From contig NZ_SGXF01000001.1 of the NCBI RefSeq assembly GCF_004216775.1, positions 1,042,828-1,106,827 of the forward strand: a DNA stretch of 64,000 nt. The letters run 5' to 3'. Source of the stretch: Cuneatibacter caecimuris. GTDB lineage: Bacteria > Bacillota > Clostridia > Lachnospirales > Lachnospiraceae. Position numbers and translations under genes: made by a program. The notes below the pieces were generated by a model. The model did not search any database and was not told the origin of the DNA. It saw nothing but the letters and a program-made list of their open reading frames with translations. Position 1 is the stretch's first letter, and each line of letters starts with the position of its first letter. Positions 1-9,299 of the stretch are shown piece by piece.

Positions 1-773
1 CAGAGCCCTCCTGCAGGAGCTGCCGGCCCCGCCTGAGACCGGTCTCTGCTGTCCAGAATACGTTTCATATCAGAAACCGGCCTGCTTCCAAGCCCGATTT
101 CTATCAAAGTTCCCACAATAATGCGCACCATATTCTGCAAAAATCCGTTGCCTGTGATCCGCAGCCTGATTTCATGGGAAACTTCTTCCAGTTCTGCAGC
201 GGATATGGTACGTACCGTAGATTTCTTCATCCTGGGATTCCCGCAGAATGCTGCGAAGTCATGGGTACCCCGCAGGGCGCCCAGCGCTTCTCCCATTGCT
301 TCCACATCCAGCGGTCTCCCCACCCGGTAGCGAAATTGCCGGCCCTCTATATTTTTATAATCATCAATTCCGATTCGGTACTGGTACGTTTTTCCCGCTG
401 CGGACAGCCTGCTGTGAAAACGCTCCGGCGCTTCTTCTAACTCCGTCACGTCTATATCCTCCGGCAGATAATGATTCATAACCCTGCGCAGAGCCTCACA
501 CCCGGGCAGGTCATCCAACCCCGGCAGGCCGCTGCCCCGCAGCGCCTCCCCCGAAATATGCCACCCCTCCGGCAGCAGCACATTCGCAGTCTGCCCCAGA
601 GCATGAACCCCCGCATCAGTCCTGCCGGAGCCCTGAATCTGGACTTCTGCGCCTGTTAACCTGCTCAGGACTGACTCCAGGCGGCCCTGGATCGTATTCT
701 GAGTGTTGCCCTGGCGCTGCCATCCGTTATATCTGGTTCCTTCATATTGTATAAGCATCCTGTAATTCTTCAT
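1..773 (-). CDS. truA: tRNA pseudouridine(38-40) synthase TruA, 3' end cut by window edge
   Basis: The gene reads leftward from an ATG at 771-773 and runs off the left edge, so 257 codons are visible and the C-terminus is missing. TruA converts uridines 38-40 of the tRNA anticodon stem to pseudouridine in the cytoplasm. The start MKNYRMLIQYEGTRYNGWQ and the catalytic motif GSGRTDAGVHALG (Asp53 by my count) are diagnostic, and the later RITGNGFLQNMVR segment is the usual C-terminal-half motif. It is the last gene seen of the minus-strand run. A terminator separates it from the ATPase, so it is probably transcribed separately. Confidence 0.95.
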   Translation of the reverse strand, partial: MKNYRMLIQYEGTRYNGWQRQGNTQNTIQGRLESVLSRLTGAEVQIQGSGRTDAGVHALGQTANVLLPEGWHISGEALRGSGLPGLDDLPGCEALRRVMNHYLPEDIDVTELEEAPERFHSRLSAAGKTYQYRIGIDDYKNIEGRQFRYRVGRPLDVEAMGEALGALRGTHDFAAFCGNPRMKKSTVRTISAAELEEVSHEIRLRITGNGFLQNMVRIIVGTLIEIGLGSRPVSDMKRILDSRDRSQAGPAAPAGGL

Positions 774-888
774 AAAATTCTTCTCCTGCGCGCATCGCAC
801 ATCATTCCTTACTGATGCGGAACTTTCCTCCCAGAGCGTTTTTATTCCGAGAAACATTTACCCGATCTAAAGGCGTTCTTTCCCGCTA

Positions 889-928
889 AATTATAAAAGG
901 CGCTGCATCTGGTTTTGATGCAGCACCT
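889..928 (-). terminator. Rho-independent terminator after the P-type ATPase
   Basis: On the minus strand an 11-bp stem (917-927 with 899-909, one G-T pair) with a 7-nt loop is followed by TTTTATAATTT. It lies 72 bp past the ATPase stop. Confidence 0.8.
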
Positions 929-999
929 ATAAATTATATCATATTTCTGTCCAAAGCGCAACTGCACTCTGCAGGGCCGGTTCTCTTACCGCATCTCAT

Positions 1000-3597
1000 T
1001 TAATGCTCTTTCACGAACTTGACCAGCTGAATCACTGCCGTAGGGATGACCGCCAGCAGCAGCACCAATCCCATCTGAGCCCCGGTCAGGTCCGCAACCT
1101 CAAACAGTCCGTGAAGGAAAGGCAGGAAAATCACGCAGGCCAGCAGCAGCGCCCCTGCTGCAAAAGCCCCCAGGCTGTACCAGTTTCCTTTGAAGCCCAG
1201 ACGGAAAATAGAGTGTTCGCTCCTGCAGTTAAATCCGTGAAACAGTCTTGCAAGGGTAAGCGTAGCAAAGGCCATTGTACTGGCAACCGCCGCCCCCTGA
1301 GTATTCAGCCCGATATAGAACGCAGCGATCACACATACTGAAATCAATCCGCCCTGCAGCAGAAGACGAAGCATGAATTTCCCGGACAGGATGCCTTCTT
1401 TGGGATCCCTGGGTTTCTGAGACAGCAGATCCTTTTCAGGAGGCTCCATGCCGATGGCCAGGGCGGGAAGAGAGTCTGTCAGCAGGTTGATAAACAGCAG
1501 GTGCACCGGCGCAAAAGGAACAGGCAGAGCCAGCAAAGAGGTATAAAGCACCGCCAGAATGGCCGCCATATTGCCGGACAGTAAAAACTGAATGGCATTT
1601 TTAATATTCCGATACACATTCCGGCCATTGGCAACAGCTTTTATAATGGTGGCAAAATTATCATCCGCCAGAATCATGGAAGCGGCATCCTTGGAAACCT
1701 CTGTACCAGTAATCCCCATGGCCACGCCGATATCCGCCTTTTTCAGCGCAGGCGCGTCATTCACACCGTCTCCGGTCATAGAAACAATATTGCCCCTGCG
1801 CTGCCAGGCATCCACGATGCGGATTTTATTCTCCGGAGAAACTCTGGCATAAACGGAGATCTGAGCAATCTTTTCATCCAGCTGCGCATCTGTCATGGCG
1901 TCCAGCTCTGTTCCCGTCACAGCCAGATCACCTTCTTCAAAAATGCCGATCTGCTTTGCAATAGCTGTAGCTGTAATCTTGTGGTCTCCTGTGATCATCA
2001 CCGGACGGATCCCCGCGCGTTTGGCATCCGCAACTGCCAGTCTGGATTCTTCTCTGGGAGGATCGATCATGGAAATCAGGCCCAGAAAAATGTAATCATT
2101 TTCCGATTCCAGGGAAAGCTCGTCGCTGTGCTCCACTTCTTTATACCCAAAAGCCAGCACCCTCAACCCGTTTTCTGAGAACATCAGATTCTGATGCAGA
2201 ATCTGTTCCCTGTCCGCCTCCGCCATCGGCCGGATCTCCTCTGAATCACGGATCTTTGTACACCGCGGAAGCAGAACGTCCAAAGCCCCTTTTGTCAAAA
2301 CTGTAGGCTGCCCGTGCAGCAGATATTTTGTGCTCATCAGCTTGCGGTCTGAGTCAAAGGGAATTTCTTCTACCCGGGGCATGACTTCCCGCAATACCTC
2401 GTCCTGCGCATTGGCCTTCCTCGCCATTTCCAGCAGGGCATATTCCGTTGGGTCCCCGATCCCTTTTCCGTCCACCAGGGAAGAATCATTGGTGAGAATA
2501 GCATTATACAGCAGGTATCTGTGCAGCTGCTGTTTCAGATCCAACTCTTCTGGTTTCAATACTTTTCCATCAATATAGATCTGCTGTACTGTCATTTTAT
2601 TCTGGGTCAGCGTTCCTGTTTTATCTGAGCAGATTACAGACACACATCCCAGACTCTCTACTGCCTTCAGCTGTTTGATAATTGCATTCTCCCTGGCCAT
2701 CTTCTGGGTTCCCATAGCCTGGACAATGGTCACAATAGAACTGAGCGCCTCGGGAATGGCCGCCACAGCCAAAGCCACCGCAAACATCAGAGAATCCAGC
2801 ACAGGCATCTGGCGGTACAGGCCCAGAATAAACACCAGAGCGCTGATAATCATGATCACCACTGCCAGCTTTTTGCTGAAATTGTCCAGGCTGACCTGCA
2901 GGGGGGTCCGTTTTTCCTGTGTGGCGTTCATCAGCCCCGCAATGCGCCCAATTTCAGTCCCCATACCTGTATCTGTGACAACTGCCACCGCCCGTCCATA
3001 GGTCACCAGGCTGCCGGAATATACCATATTGGTCCTGTCTGCCAGAGGCATCTCACCTTCCAGCACCCCTTCCGTTTTATCCACATTGGTGGATTCACCT
3101 GTCAGCGAACTTTCATTCACCTGAAGGGAGTAATTATTGAGGATACGTCCGTCCGCCACGACCAGGTCACCTGCTTCCAGCAGCAGTATATCCCCCGGCA
3201 CCACCTCTCTTGACGGAATCTCTGTCTTTCTTCCTCCCCGCATCACCTTTGCAGTTGGAGCCGACATGGACTTCAGGCTGTCGAGAGACTTCTCCGCTTT
3301 CTGGTGCTGGACAGTTCCCAAAACCGCATTCATAATGATTACTGCAATAATGACGATTGTACTTTCCAGATTTCCCGAAAACATGGAAATCACTGCTGCT
3401 GCGATGAGGATAATCACCAGAAGATCACAGAACTGTTCCAGGAATACCTGCCAGACCTTTTTCTTCTTCCCTTCCTGTAAGGCGTTTTCCCCTTTTTCCG
3501 CCAGCAGAGCCCGGGCTTTTTCTTCTGTCAGCCCCTCTCGGGTTGCCTGCAGTTCTGTCAGCGCCTCTTCCGATGTTTTCTGATACCATTCCTTCAT
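1000..3597 (-). CDS. P2-type cation-transporting ATPase (Ca2+/Mn2+ export class)
   Basis: This 865-aa P-type ATPase pumps a cation across the cytoplasmic membrane using ATP. Visible in order: N-terminal cation-ATPase domain (about 1-60), TM1-2 (about 55-95), actuator motif TGES (166-169), TM4 motif PEALSSIV (282-289) of the Ca2+-ATPase group, phosphorylation site DKTGTLT (Asp325), hinge motif TGDGVNDAP (608-616), and TM5-10 with NLLTDSLPA in TM6. Length and motifs fit the bacterial SERCA/PMCA-like family. The start has a good AAGGAGG site. Upstream lies what I read as a yybP-ykoY manganese riboswitch, which argues for Mn2+ (or Mn2+ plus Ca2+) export, as reported for riboswitch-linked P-type ATPases of streptococci and lactococci. 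Ion specificity is inferred. Confidence 0.93.
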   Translation of the reverse strand: MKEWYQKTSEEALTELQATREGLTEEKARALLAEKGENALQEGKKKKVWQVFLEQFCDLLVIILIAAAVISMFSGNLESTIVIIAVIIMNAVLGTVQHQKAEKSLDSLKSMSAPTAKVMRGGRKTEIPSREVVPGDILLLEAGDLVVADGRILNNYSLQVNESSLTGESTNVDKTEGVLEGEMPLADRTNMVYSGSLVTYGRAVAVVTDTGMGTEIGRIAGLMNATQEKRTPLQVSLDNFSKKLAVVIMIISALVFILGLYRQMPVLDSLMFAVALAVAAIPEALSSIVTIVQAMGTQKMARENAIIKQLKAVESLGCVSVICSDKTGTLTQNKMTVQQIYIDGKVLKPEELDLKQQLHRYLLYNAILTNDSSLVDGKGIGDPTEYALLEMARKANAQDEVLREVMPRVEEIPFDSDRKLMSTKYLLHGQPTVLTKGALDVLLPRCTKIRDSEEIRPMAEADREQILHQNLMFSENGLRVLAFGYKEVEHSDELSLESENDYIFLGLISMIDPPREESRLAVADAKRAGIRPVMITGDHKITATAIAKQIGIFEEGDLAVTGTELDAMTDAQLDEKIAQISVYARVSPENKIRIVDAWQRRGNIVSMTGDGVNDAPALKKADIGVAMGITGTEVSKDAASMILADDNFATIIKAVANGRNVYRNIKNAIQFLLSGNMAAILAVLYTSLLALPVPFAPVHLLFINLLTDSLPALAIGMEPPEKDLLSQKPRDPKEGILSGKFMLRLLLQGGLISVCVIAAFYIGLNTQGAAVASTMAFATLTLARLFHGFNCRSEHSIFRLGFKGNWYSLGAFAAGALLLACVIFLPFLHGLFEVADLTGAQMGLVLLLAVIPTAVIQLVKFVKEH

Positions 3598-3689
3598 AGA
3601 ATCCTCCTTCAGTAGTACATTGCCGCAGCGCGTTTCACCATGGAGCGGTTTTATAAAATAGGGCAGTTCTGGAAATTTTCCACCCTATT

Positions 3690-3833
3690 AAAAAAGACTT
3701 TTCATGTATCAGTATGCAAATAATCCCTGCTTCTGATACATGAAAAGTCTTGTAACCGATACTCCGGCACGCACCACCAGACCTTCCGGCCGCGTATGTT
3801 GACAATGCGTCTAAACTACTCCCTCTTCATGCA
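3690..3833 (-). promoter_or_regulatory. yybP-ykoY-type manganese riboswitch with terminator expression platform
   Basis: Reading the minus strand, the leader contains GAGGGAGTAG (3816-3826), GTCAACATAC, a GGCCGG/GCCGG region and ACAAGAC, the conserved pieces of the yybP-ykoY aptamer. Aptamer helix P1 pairs CATGAAGAG (3823-3831) with CTTTTCATG (3739-3747). The 3' strand of P1 is also the 5' arm (3733-3751) of a perfect 19-bp terminator hairpin whose other arm is 3694-3712, followed by a T-run. P1 and the terminator are therefore mutually exclusive, so Mn2+ binding should switch the ATPase on. Confidence 0.85.
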
Positions 3834-3919
3834 GGCGTTTCTCTCAACTCCTGTATGATATTCAGTTTATGGTAAGAAGTATAACTGCACTTACCCGGAA
3901 TGTCAAGCACTATTTCCCG

Positions 3920-5593
3920 TCAAAAAAGCTTTTGTTCCAGCTTTTCCACCAGTTCCTTTACGCATCCCTTTTCGAAGGGCGTTTTCAATCCCGCCGCATG
4001 CAGCAGCTCTGTATAAGGCAGTCCCGCTCCCAGGCGGCAAAGCTTCAGATATCTGCTCCAGGCATCTTCAAAATCCTCGTCCATCTGCACCTTGAACTGC
4101 AGCGCGCATACAGACGCCAGACAATAATCTATATAATAGAAAGGCAGGCCAAAGATATGGTGCTGCTTCTGCCAGAAACCGCCCTCTGCAAAAAACGAAT
4201 CCTCTCCGTAATCCAGATGGGGCTTATATTCCTTTTCCAGCCTGGCCCATGCCGCTTTGCGCCCGGCAGGCGTCATTTCAGGATTCTCATATACAATATG
4301 CTGGAATTCATCCACAGTACAGCCATAGGGAATGAACTGAAGGAAAGATTCCAAATGCACCTGGCGGTATTCCTCCGCCCTGTCCCCAAACAGCAGCTCC
4401 ATCCATTTGCCGGTAAAAAACTCCATGGACATGGAATGGATCTCCGCACAGTCCATAGTATTTTCGGTAAGCTCCCGCACTTCCTCGTCTCTCATCACAT
4501 ATCCCTGAAATGCGTGTCCGCATTCATGGGTGATCACATCCGCATCTCCGCTGGTCCCGTTAAAATTTGCAAAAATCACCGGCGCTTTGTAATCTGGCAT
4601 ATAGTTCATATATCCGCCGGAGCGCTTATTCTTCCGCCCTTCCACATCGAACAGTTCATGTTCCAGCATGAAATCAAAGAACTTTCCGGTTTCCGGTGAC
4701 AGTTCCCGGTACAGTGTTTGTCCGGCCTTCAAAATTTCTTCCGCTGTCCCCACAGGGGCCGGATCTCCCTGAGGCAGATAGACATTTTCATCCACATAAC
4801 TAAGCTTTTCCAGCCCCAGCCTTTTTCTCTTTTTTTCATTGAGCTTCCCAATAAAAGGAACCAGCCATTCTTTCACTTCATTGCGGAACTGTTCCACTTC
4901 CTTCTGCCCGTACCAGGCCCGCCCCATGCGCTCATACCCTAGTGGGGTGAAATTTTTATAGCCTAAAAGTCTGCCCTGGGCTGTCCTGTTTTTTACCAGG
5001 CCGTCATAGATTTCGTCGATCTCACCTGTTACCGAATCAAAATATTCTGCCAGCGCCTTGTGTGCGGCAAAACGAACCTGCCTGTCGGAATTCACCATAT
5101 AGGGCCTGAGCAGGGAAATGTTCAGTTCCCTGCCGTCAAAAGGAATTCTGGCTGCGGCAATCAGCTTCATATAGCGGTTTGTTAACTCATTCTCCTCTTT
5201 TTTAAGAGGAATCAGCCGCTCATCATTGGCGCGGAACTTCAATTCCATCGCATGAAATCTGGCCGGGCTGATCTTCTTCTCCAGCTCGTCCCGATAAGGG
5301 GATTCATACAGCAGCTTCTGGTATTTCGCCTGTAAAGCCCGGAAGCCCGGCATCATTTCATCATAATACTGCCGTTCCTTTTCATAAAAAGCATTGGTCA
5401 TATCGCCGTCAAAACGGACTCTTGCAATGACCTCCTGCGTCCTGACCCGGCCCTCCAGAGCATAGTAACGGCGATGTACTTCAAACTGCTCTTCGCCGCT
5501 GTCCGCAGCCCGGAAATCTTCCATCAGCTGTTCCAGTTCTCTCTCCGCCTTCTGAATATCCGCCCTCTCATAAGGCCATTCCGAAAATTTCAC
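3920..5593 (-). CDS. M3 family oligoendopeptidase (PepF-like)
   Basis: Cytosolic zinc metallopeptidase that cuts short peptides, about 557 aa from the chosen start. The zinc site HECGH is near residues 362-366 of the longest frame, with the third ligand Glu about 24 residues on (CAEIHSMSMEF). The frame is open from a GTG at 5611, which overlaps the stop of the preceding S41 gene. The GTG at 5593 has a better ribosome site (GGGAGGAAA, proper spacing) and gives MKFSEWPYERAD, so I prefer it. No signal peptide is seen. It is the last gene of the envelope cluster, ahead of the riboswitch. Confidence 0.92.
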   Translation of the reverse strand: MKFSEWPYERADIQKAERELEQLMEDFRAADSGEEQFEVHRRYYALEGRVRTQEVIARVRFDGDMTNAFYEKERQYYDEMMPGFRALQAKYQKLLYESPYRDELEKKISPARFHAMELKFRANDERLIPLKKEENELTNRYMKLIAAARIPFDGRELNISLLRPYMVNSDRQVRFAAHKALAEYFDSVTGEIDEIYDGLVKNRTAQGRLLGYKNFTPLGYERMGRAWYGQKEVEQFRNEVKEWLVPFIGKLNEKKRKRLGLEKLSYVDENVYLPQGDPAPVGTAEEILKAGQTLYRELSPETGKFFDFMLEHELFDVEGRKNKRSGGYMNYMPDYKAPVIFANFNGTSGDADVITHECGHAFQGYVMRDEEVRELTENTMDCAEIHSMSMEFFTGKWMELLFGDRAEEYRQVHLESFLQFIPYGCTVDEFQHIVYENPEMTPAGRKAAWARLEKEYKPHLDYGEDSFFAEGGFWQKQHHIFGLPFYYIDYCLASVCALQFKVQMDEDFEDAWSRYLKLCRLGAGLPYTELLHAAGLKTPFEKGCVKELVEKLEQKLF

Positions 5594-5607
5594 TGTATTT
5601 TCCTCCC

Positions 5608-6888
5608 TCACTTCTCCTTGAGTATTTCCAGCGCCTTCTGCAGCTGATTATCTTCCTCATGGGATATTTTCTCTTTGCCTTGAAGGCTTTCATCCAGCTC
5701 CACAGTGACATCAGGCTCAATCCCGGTGCCATGAATGCACACTCCGTTAGGTGTAAAATACCTGGAAGTAGTCATTTTTATGGCAGAACCGTCTCCCAGA
5801 GGAAAAATCGTCTGCACAATTCCCTTGCCGTAGGTCTTCGTTCCTACGACCTCAGCCATCCCATAATCCTTCAGTGCTCCGGTAAATACTTCAGACGCGC
5901 TGGCGCTGCTGCCGTTCACAAGCACCGCCATGGGCAGGTCCACAAAATGCTCTGCATCCGATTTGATCTCCTGTATCCTTTGCCCCTGTTTGTTTTCCAT
6001 ATAAGTGATCAGCCCTTCCGGCAGCAGTCTGTCCAGGATATCCACCACAACATCCAGGCCTCCGCCGGGATTGTCTCTAACATCAAATACAATCTTTTCT
6101 GCGCCCTGAGCCTGCAGCTCTTTCAACGCTTCCTGAAACTGAGTCTTTGCGATGCTGTCAAATTTAAGGATCTGCACATACGCAATATTATCCTCCAGCA
6201 TTTCCCATTTCACGTCAATGGTCTTTACATCCCTACGCTCCACATCCAATTCCAGGATCTCATCTTCTCCCCTTCGGAATTTCAAATGAACAGTAGTCCC
6301 TGATTCTCCTTTAATCTTATCCACCACGTCGGATAAATCCATGCCGGTAATATCCACACCAGCGACCCCCAGTAGCACATCTCCCTTCAGGACTCCTGCC
6401 TCCTCCGCCGGGCCCCCTTCATAGACCTGGCCGATGGAAATCTCTTTGGTTTCCCTGTCCTGCTGCGCCAGCACCCCGATACCATAATAGACACCCTTGG
6501 CCGTTTCCTGCATGGACTGATATTCCTCTGCAGAATAGTAAGCCGCATAAGGGTCCTCCAGTCCTGCCGCCAAACCTCTGAACATCATATCTTCCAAGTC
6601 CTGCTGGCTGTAATCAAACAGGAAACCATTCTGGATGTAGCTGTCCACCAGCTTCTTCTTTGTCAGAAACTGTTCCTCCCCTGAGGACACTGTCTGCGCC
6701 TCTTCCCCCCTGTCAATGGTCAGCCTCCCGGTCTGTACCATTACCAGAATCATTACAGCTGCCGCCGCAACTGACAACACCACCCCGGCAAATACTCCCT
6801 TAGCAAAGGGATGTTTTCCATTCTGCGGCACAGGGTTTTGTGTCTGCGCCTCTTCTGTCACATTGTCATTCTCGAAATCGTTCTCCAT
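5608..6888 (-). CDS. S41 family carboxy-terminal processing protease (CtpA/CtpB-like)
   Basis: This 426-aa membrane-anchored serine protease has a cytoplasmic N-terminus, one TM helix at about 29-52, an S41 N-terminal region, a PDZ domain at about 125-215 and the S41 catalytic domain at about 230-395. Within it, GSSASASEVF holds the likely nucleophile Ser330 and GTKTYGKG the general-base Lys355, spaced 25 residues apart as in Prc. Such proteases trim envelope or signalling proteins outside the membrane. It lies 8 bp after the M23 gene, next to ftsEX, which suggests that it processes a component of the cell-wall hydrolysis machinery (inference). Confidence 0.93.
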   Translation of the reverse strand: MENDFENDNVTEEAQTQNPVPQNGKHPFAKGVFAGVVLSVAAAAVMILVMVQTGRLTIDRGEEAQTVSSGEEQFLTKKKLVDSYIQNGFLFDYSQQDLEDMMFRGLAAGLEDPYAAYYSAEEYQSMQETAKGVYYGIGVLAQQDRETKEISIGQVYEGGPAEEAGVLKGDVLLGVAGVDITGMDLSDVVDKIKGESGTTVHLKFRRGEDEILELDVERRDVKTIDVKWEMLEDNIAYVQILKFDSIAKTQFQEALKELQAQGAEKIVFDVRDNPGGGLDVVVDILDRLLPEGLITYMENKQGQRIQEIKSDAEHFVDLPMAVLVNGSSASASEVFTGALKDYGMAEVVGTKTYGKGIVQTIFPLGDGSAIKMTTSRYFTPNGVCIHGTGIEPDVTVELDESLQGKEKISHEEDNQLQKALEILKEK

Positions 6889-6896
6889 GTCTGCTC

Positions 6897-8354
6897 CTAA
6901 TATTGATAAGATATATTGCTGCCAAGCGGGTTAATATGCTGGCCTCCTGTGATGAGGCGAAAATCCAGATGGGGGCCTGTAGAATAGCCGGTGCTGCCCA
7001 CATAGCCTACTACCTGACCGGCTTTTACTGTCTGACCGGGACTGACGATATATCTGCTCATATGGAGATAGGATGTGATGAATTTTCCATTCTCATGGGA
7101 TATATAAATCATATTTCCACCGGCAATATTATATTCCGTAGACGTTACAACGCCGTCCGCAGCCGCTACAATCTCCGCCCCATAAGCTGCCCCTACATCA
7201 ATCCCATTGTGATAATCGGATACCCCCTCTACCGGTTTATTCGGTCTGGGTCCAAAAGGACTTGTGATTCTCCTGCTGCTGGGACAGGGCCATTTCAGAT
7301 AAAAAGCGCCTCCCGGCCTGCTGCCGAACTCAGAAGTATCTCCTGAAGGAGCCGTGGCGGACGGCTCTGTCGGCGCAGGATCTGTAACTGTCGGGGCGGG
7401 CGTTGGAGAAGTGGTTCCCGGGCTGTCCGGGTCCACCTGGTTCTCCCCCGAACCGGAGCCGGAACTGCTCTGTGCCTGGGCAATGGATTGGGCGATAGAC
7501 TCTTCAATGGACTGAGAAATGGACTCTGCTTCGCTTTTAGATGCCGCAATGCTGGCCGCCTCCGCCTCTCTGCTGGCCTGAAGCGCCATCTGCAGCGCCC
7601 GCTCCTCTTCTTCCCGCATGGCCTGTTCCAACTTTTCAATGGTATATTCCTGGTTTTTTAATCCCTGCTGGTACTTTTCCCGCAGTTCTTCGTTATCAGC
7701 CAGCATATTCTCGATGCCGGACAGTTCCTTAGATTTTGCATCATGCAGCACCTGCATAGAAGCCATCTTTGCCTGCTCCTCCGCCTGAAGGTTTTCCAGC
7801 TGCAGCTGCTCCTGCATCAGCGCTGTGGCGGAGTTTTCCACAAGCTCCACAGTCTGCTGATACTTTTCCAGCATTCTGCGGTCATAAGCCGAAATCTGAG
7901 AGATGTACTCCGCCTGGTTGAACAGATCTGTCAGAGATCCTGACGAAAATAAAATTTCAAGATAATCAGACTCTCCCATTTCATACATATATTTTATCCG
8001 CAGCTTCATGGCTTCATACTGCTGATCTTTTTCCTCTGTAATTCTGGAAAGCTCATCCTGCGCCGCCTTCACTTCCTGCTTCTTCTTTTCCTCTTCCGCT
8101 TCCAGTTCCTGTACCCGGCCCATCAGATCATTGATTCCGCCGTCCAGCTGCTGAATATAGGAAATTATATCCGTTTTGGAACCCTGAAGAGAACTGATGA
8201 GGTCCTGTGCCTTCTGCAGCTCCTGCTCATAAATACTTTTCTGTTTTTCTGCTTCTTCCAGGTCCTGCCGGTTGACAGGCTCCGCCCAAACGGGAAACGC
8301 CAGCGTTCCCACCAGTATTGCAGCAAGAAAACGTATGTACCTTCTTTTTTTCAT
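6897..8354 (-). CDS. Secreted coiled-coil M23 peptidase-domain protein (EnvC/PcsB-type FtsEX partner)
   Basis: 485 aa: signal peptide (1-24, ending VWA-EP), a long coiled coil (about 27-290), a Ser/Pro/Thr-rich linker (about 290-350) and a C-terminal M23/LytM domain (about 365-480). This is the architecture of proteins gated by FtsEX to split the septal wall, and the gene directly follows ftsX (12 bp). The domain has the HNGID (H-x3-D) ligands and a GPHLDF motif where classical M23 enzymes have GPHLHF, so one zinc ligand is Asp instead of His. It may be an altered-site hydrolase or a degenerate activator domain. Confidence 0.9.
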   Translation of the reverse strand: MKKRRYIRFLAAILVGTLAFPVWAEPVNRQDLEEAEKQKSIYEQELQKAQDLISSLQGSKTDIISYIQQLDGGINDLMGRVQELEAEEEKKKQEVKAAQDELSRITEEKDQQYEAMKLRIKYMYEMGESDYLEILFSSGSLTDLFNQAEYISQISAYDRRMLEKYQQTVELVENSATALMQEQLQLENLQAEEQAKMASMQVLHDAKSKELSGIENMLADNEELREKYQQGLKNQEYTIEKLEQAMREEEERALQMALQASREAEAASIAASKSEAESISQSIEESIAQSIAQAQSSSGSGSGENQVDPDSPGTTSPTPAPTVTDPAPTEPSATAPSGDTSEFGSRPGGAFYLKWPCPSSRRITSPFGPRPNKPVEGVSDYHNGIDVGAAYGAEIVAAADGVVTSTEYNIAGGNMIYISHENGKFITSYLHMSRYIVSPGQTVKAGQVVGYVGSTGYSTGPHLDFRLITGGQHINPLGSNISYQY

Positions 8355-8366
8355 CAGCGCGCCTCC

Positions 8367-9299
8367 TCAAACCTTCAACTGTTTCCGTATGGTAAAAAAG
8401 CTGCCCATAAACCCAATCCCCGCTCCCAGCAAAAGCCCCACCGGGATCAGCAAAGCCATTACCTGTTCCGCCGGCAAAAATTTCAGGACTGAAAGCAGTA
8501 TCCCAAATCTGTCCATCACAAAACGCACCACTGTCTGGTATAGGAAAAATACTGCCAGCAGCGGTATTGCCGCCCCCACCAGGCCAATCATCAGACCTTC
8601 CACTACAAAAGGGGCCCGGACAAAGGCGTTCGTCGCACCCAGCCATTTCATGATCTCGATTTCCTCCCGCCGCACCGCATAGGCCAGGGAAATCGTATTG
8701 CTGATCAGGAAAACAGCAACCACGAGAAGAATCAGAATCAGGCCCGCTGATACCAGGCTGATCAGCTGATTCGCTTTCTCCAGCCCTCCTGCCGCCAGTT
8801 CCGAATATTTCACTCTCCTGATCCCCGGAAGGGACTGCAGCCACTGCGCGACAGCATCCTGCTGCTCCACTTCTGTAACAAACACCTCATAGGAAGCAGA
8901 ATCAGCCAGCGGATTATCATTTTCAAATCCTTCCGCAAGCTCGGGATAGTCCGCAAAATATCTCTCTTTATAGCGCTCCCATGCTTCTTCCGGGCTGACA
9001 TATACGATCTGCGCCACACTGTCATGCCTTTGGATCGTTTCCCCCAGTCCCATAATTTCATCTTCAGTTAAATTGTCGTCGAAAAACACTGAAATTCCCA
9101 CTGTACTCTCCGCCTGCTTAACCATATACTGCAGGTTCAGCACAATGGAGAAAAAAATGCCGAACAAAAAAACACAGGCAGCGATAGTCACCACCGACGC
9201 CAATGAAAACAGGCCATTTCGTCTGATGCTCTGAACCCCCTGCCTGATACAATAAATAATCCTATTCGCTTTCATCCTGATATTCGCCTTCCTGTACAT
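8367..9299 (-). CDS. ftsX: Cell-division ABC transporter permease FtsX
   Basis: 310 aa with the FtsX layout: short N-terminal cytoplasmic arm, TM1 at about 33-55, a large extracellular domain to about 175, then three TM helices (about 180-205, 230-255, 275-300). It pairs with FtsE and relays ATP hydrolysis to an extracellular wall hydrolase, here probably the adjacent M23 protein. Its start overlaps the end of ftsE by 38 bp, indicating translational coupling. Confidence 0.95.
   Translation of the reverse strand: MYRKANIRMKANRIIYCIRQGVQSIRRNGLFSLASVVTIAACVFLFGIFFSIVLNLQYMVKQAESTVGISVFFDDNLTEDEIMGLGETIQRHDSVAQIVYVSPEEAWERYKERYFADYPELAEGFENDNPLADSASYEVFVTEVEQQDAVAQWLQSLPGIRRVKYSELAAGGLEKANQLISLVSAGLILILLVVAVFLISNTISLAYAVRREEIEIMKWLGATNAFVRAPFVVEGLMIGLVGAAIPLLAVFFLYQTVVRFVMDRFGILLSVLKFLPAEQVMALLIPVGLLLGAGIGFMGSFFTIRKQLKV

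Noticed and set aside
1003-3583. Several plus-strand frames opposite the P-type ATPase
   Set aside because: Reverse-strand shadows of a GC-rich gene with no ribosome sites or family features.
3694-3751. Simple terminator of the M3 peptidase gene
   Set aside because: It does have that form, but its 5' arm is the P1 strand of a riboswitch aptamer and it lies over 160 bp after the stop, so it is better read as the ATPase expression platform.
3990-4000. GATTGAAAA on the minus strand as a second CRISPR-repeat fragment
   Set aside because: It lies within the peptidase coding sequence and shares only nine bases.
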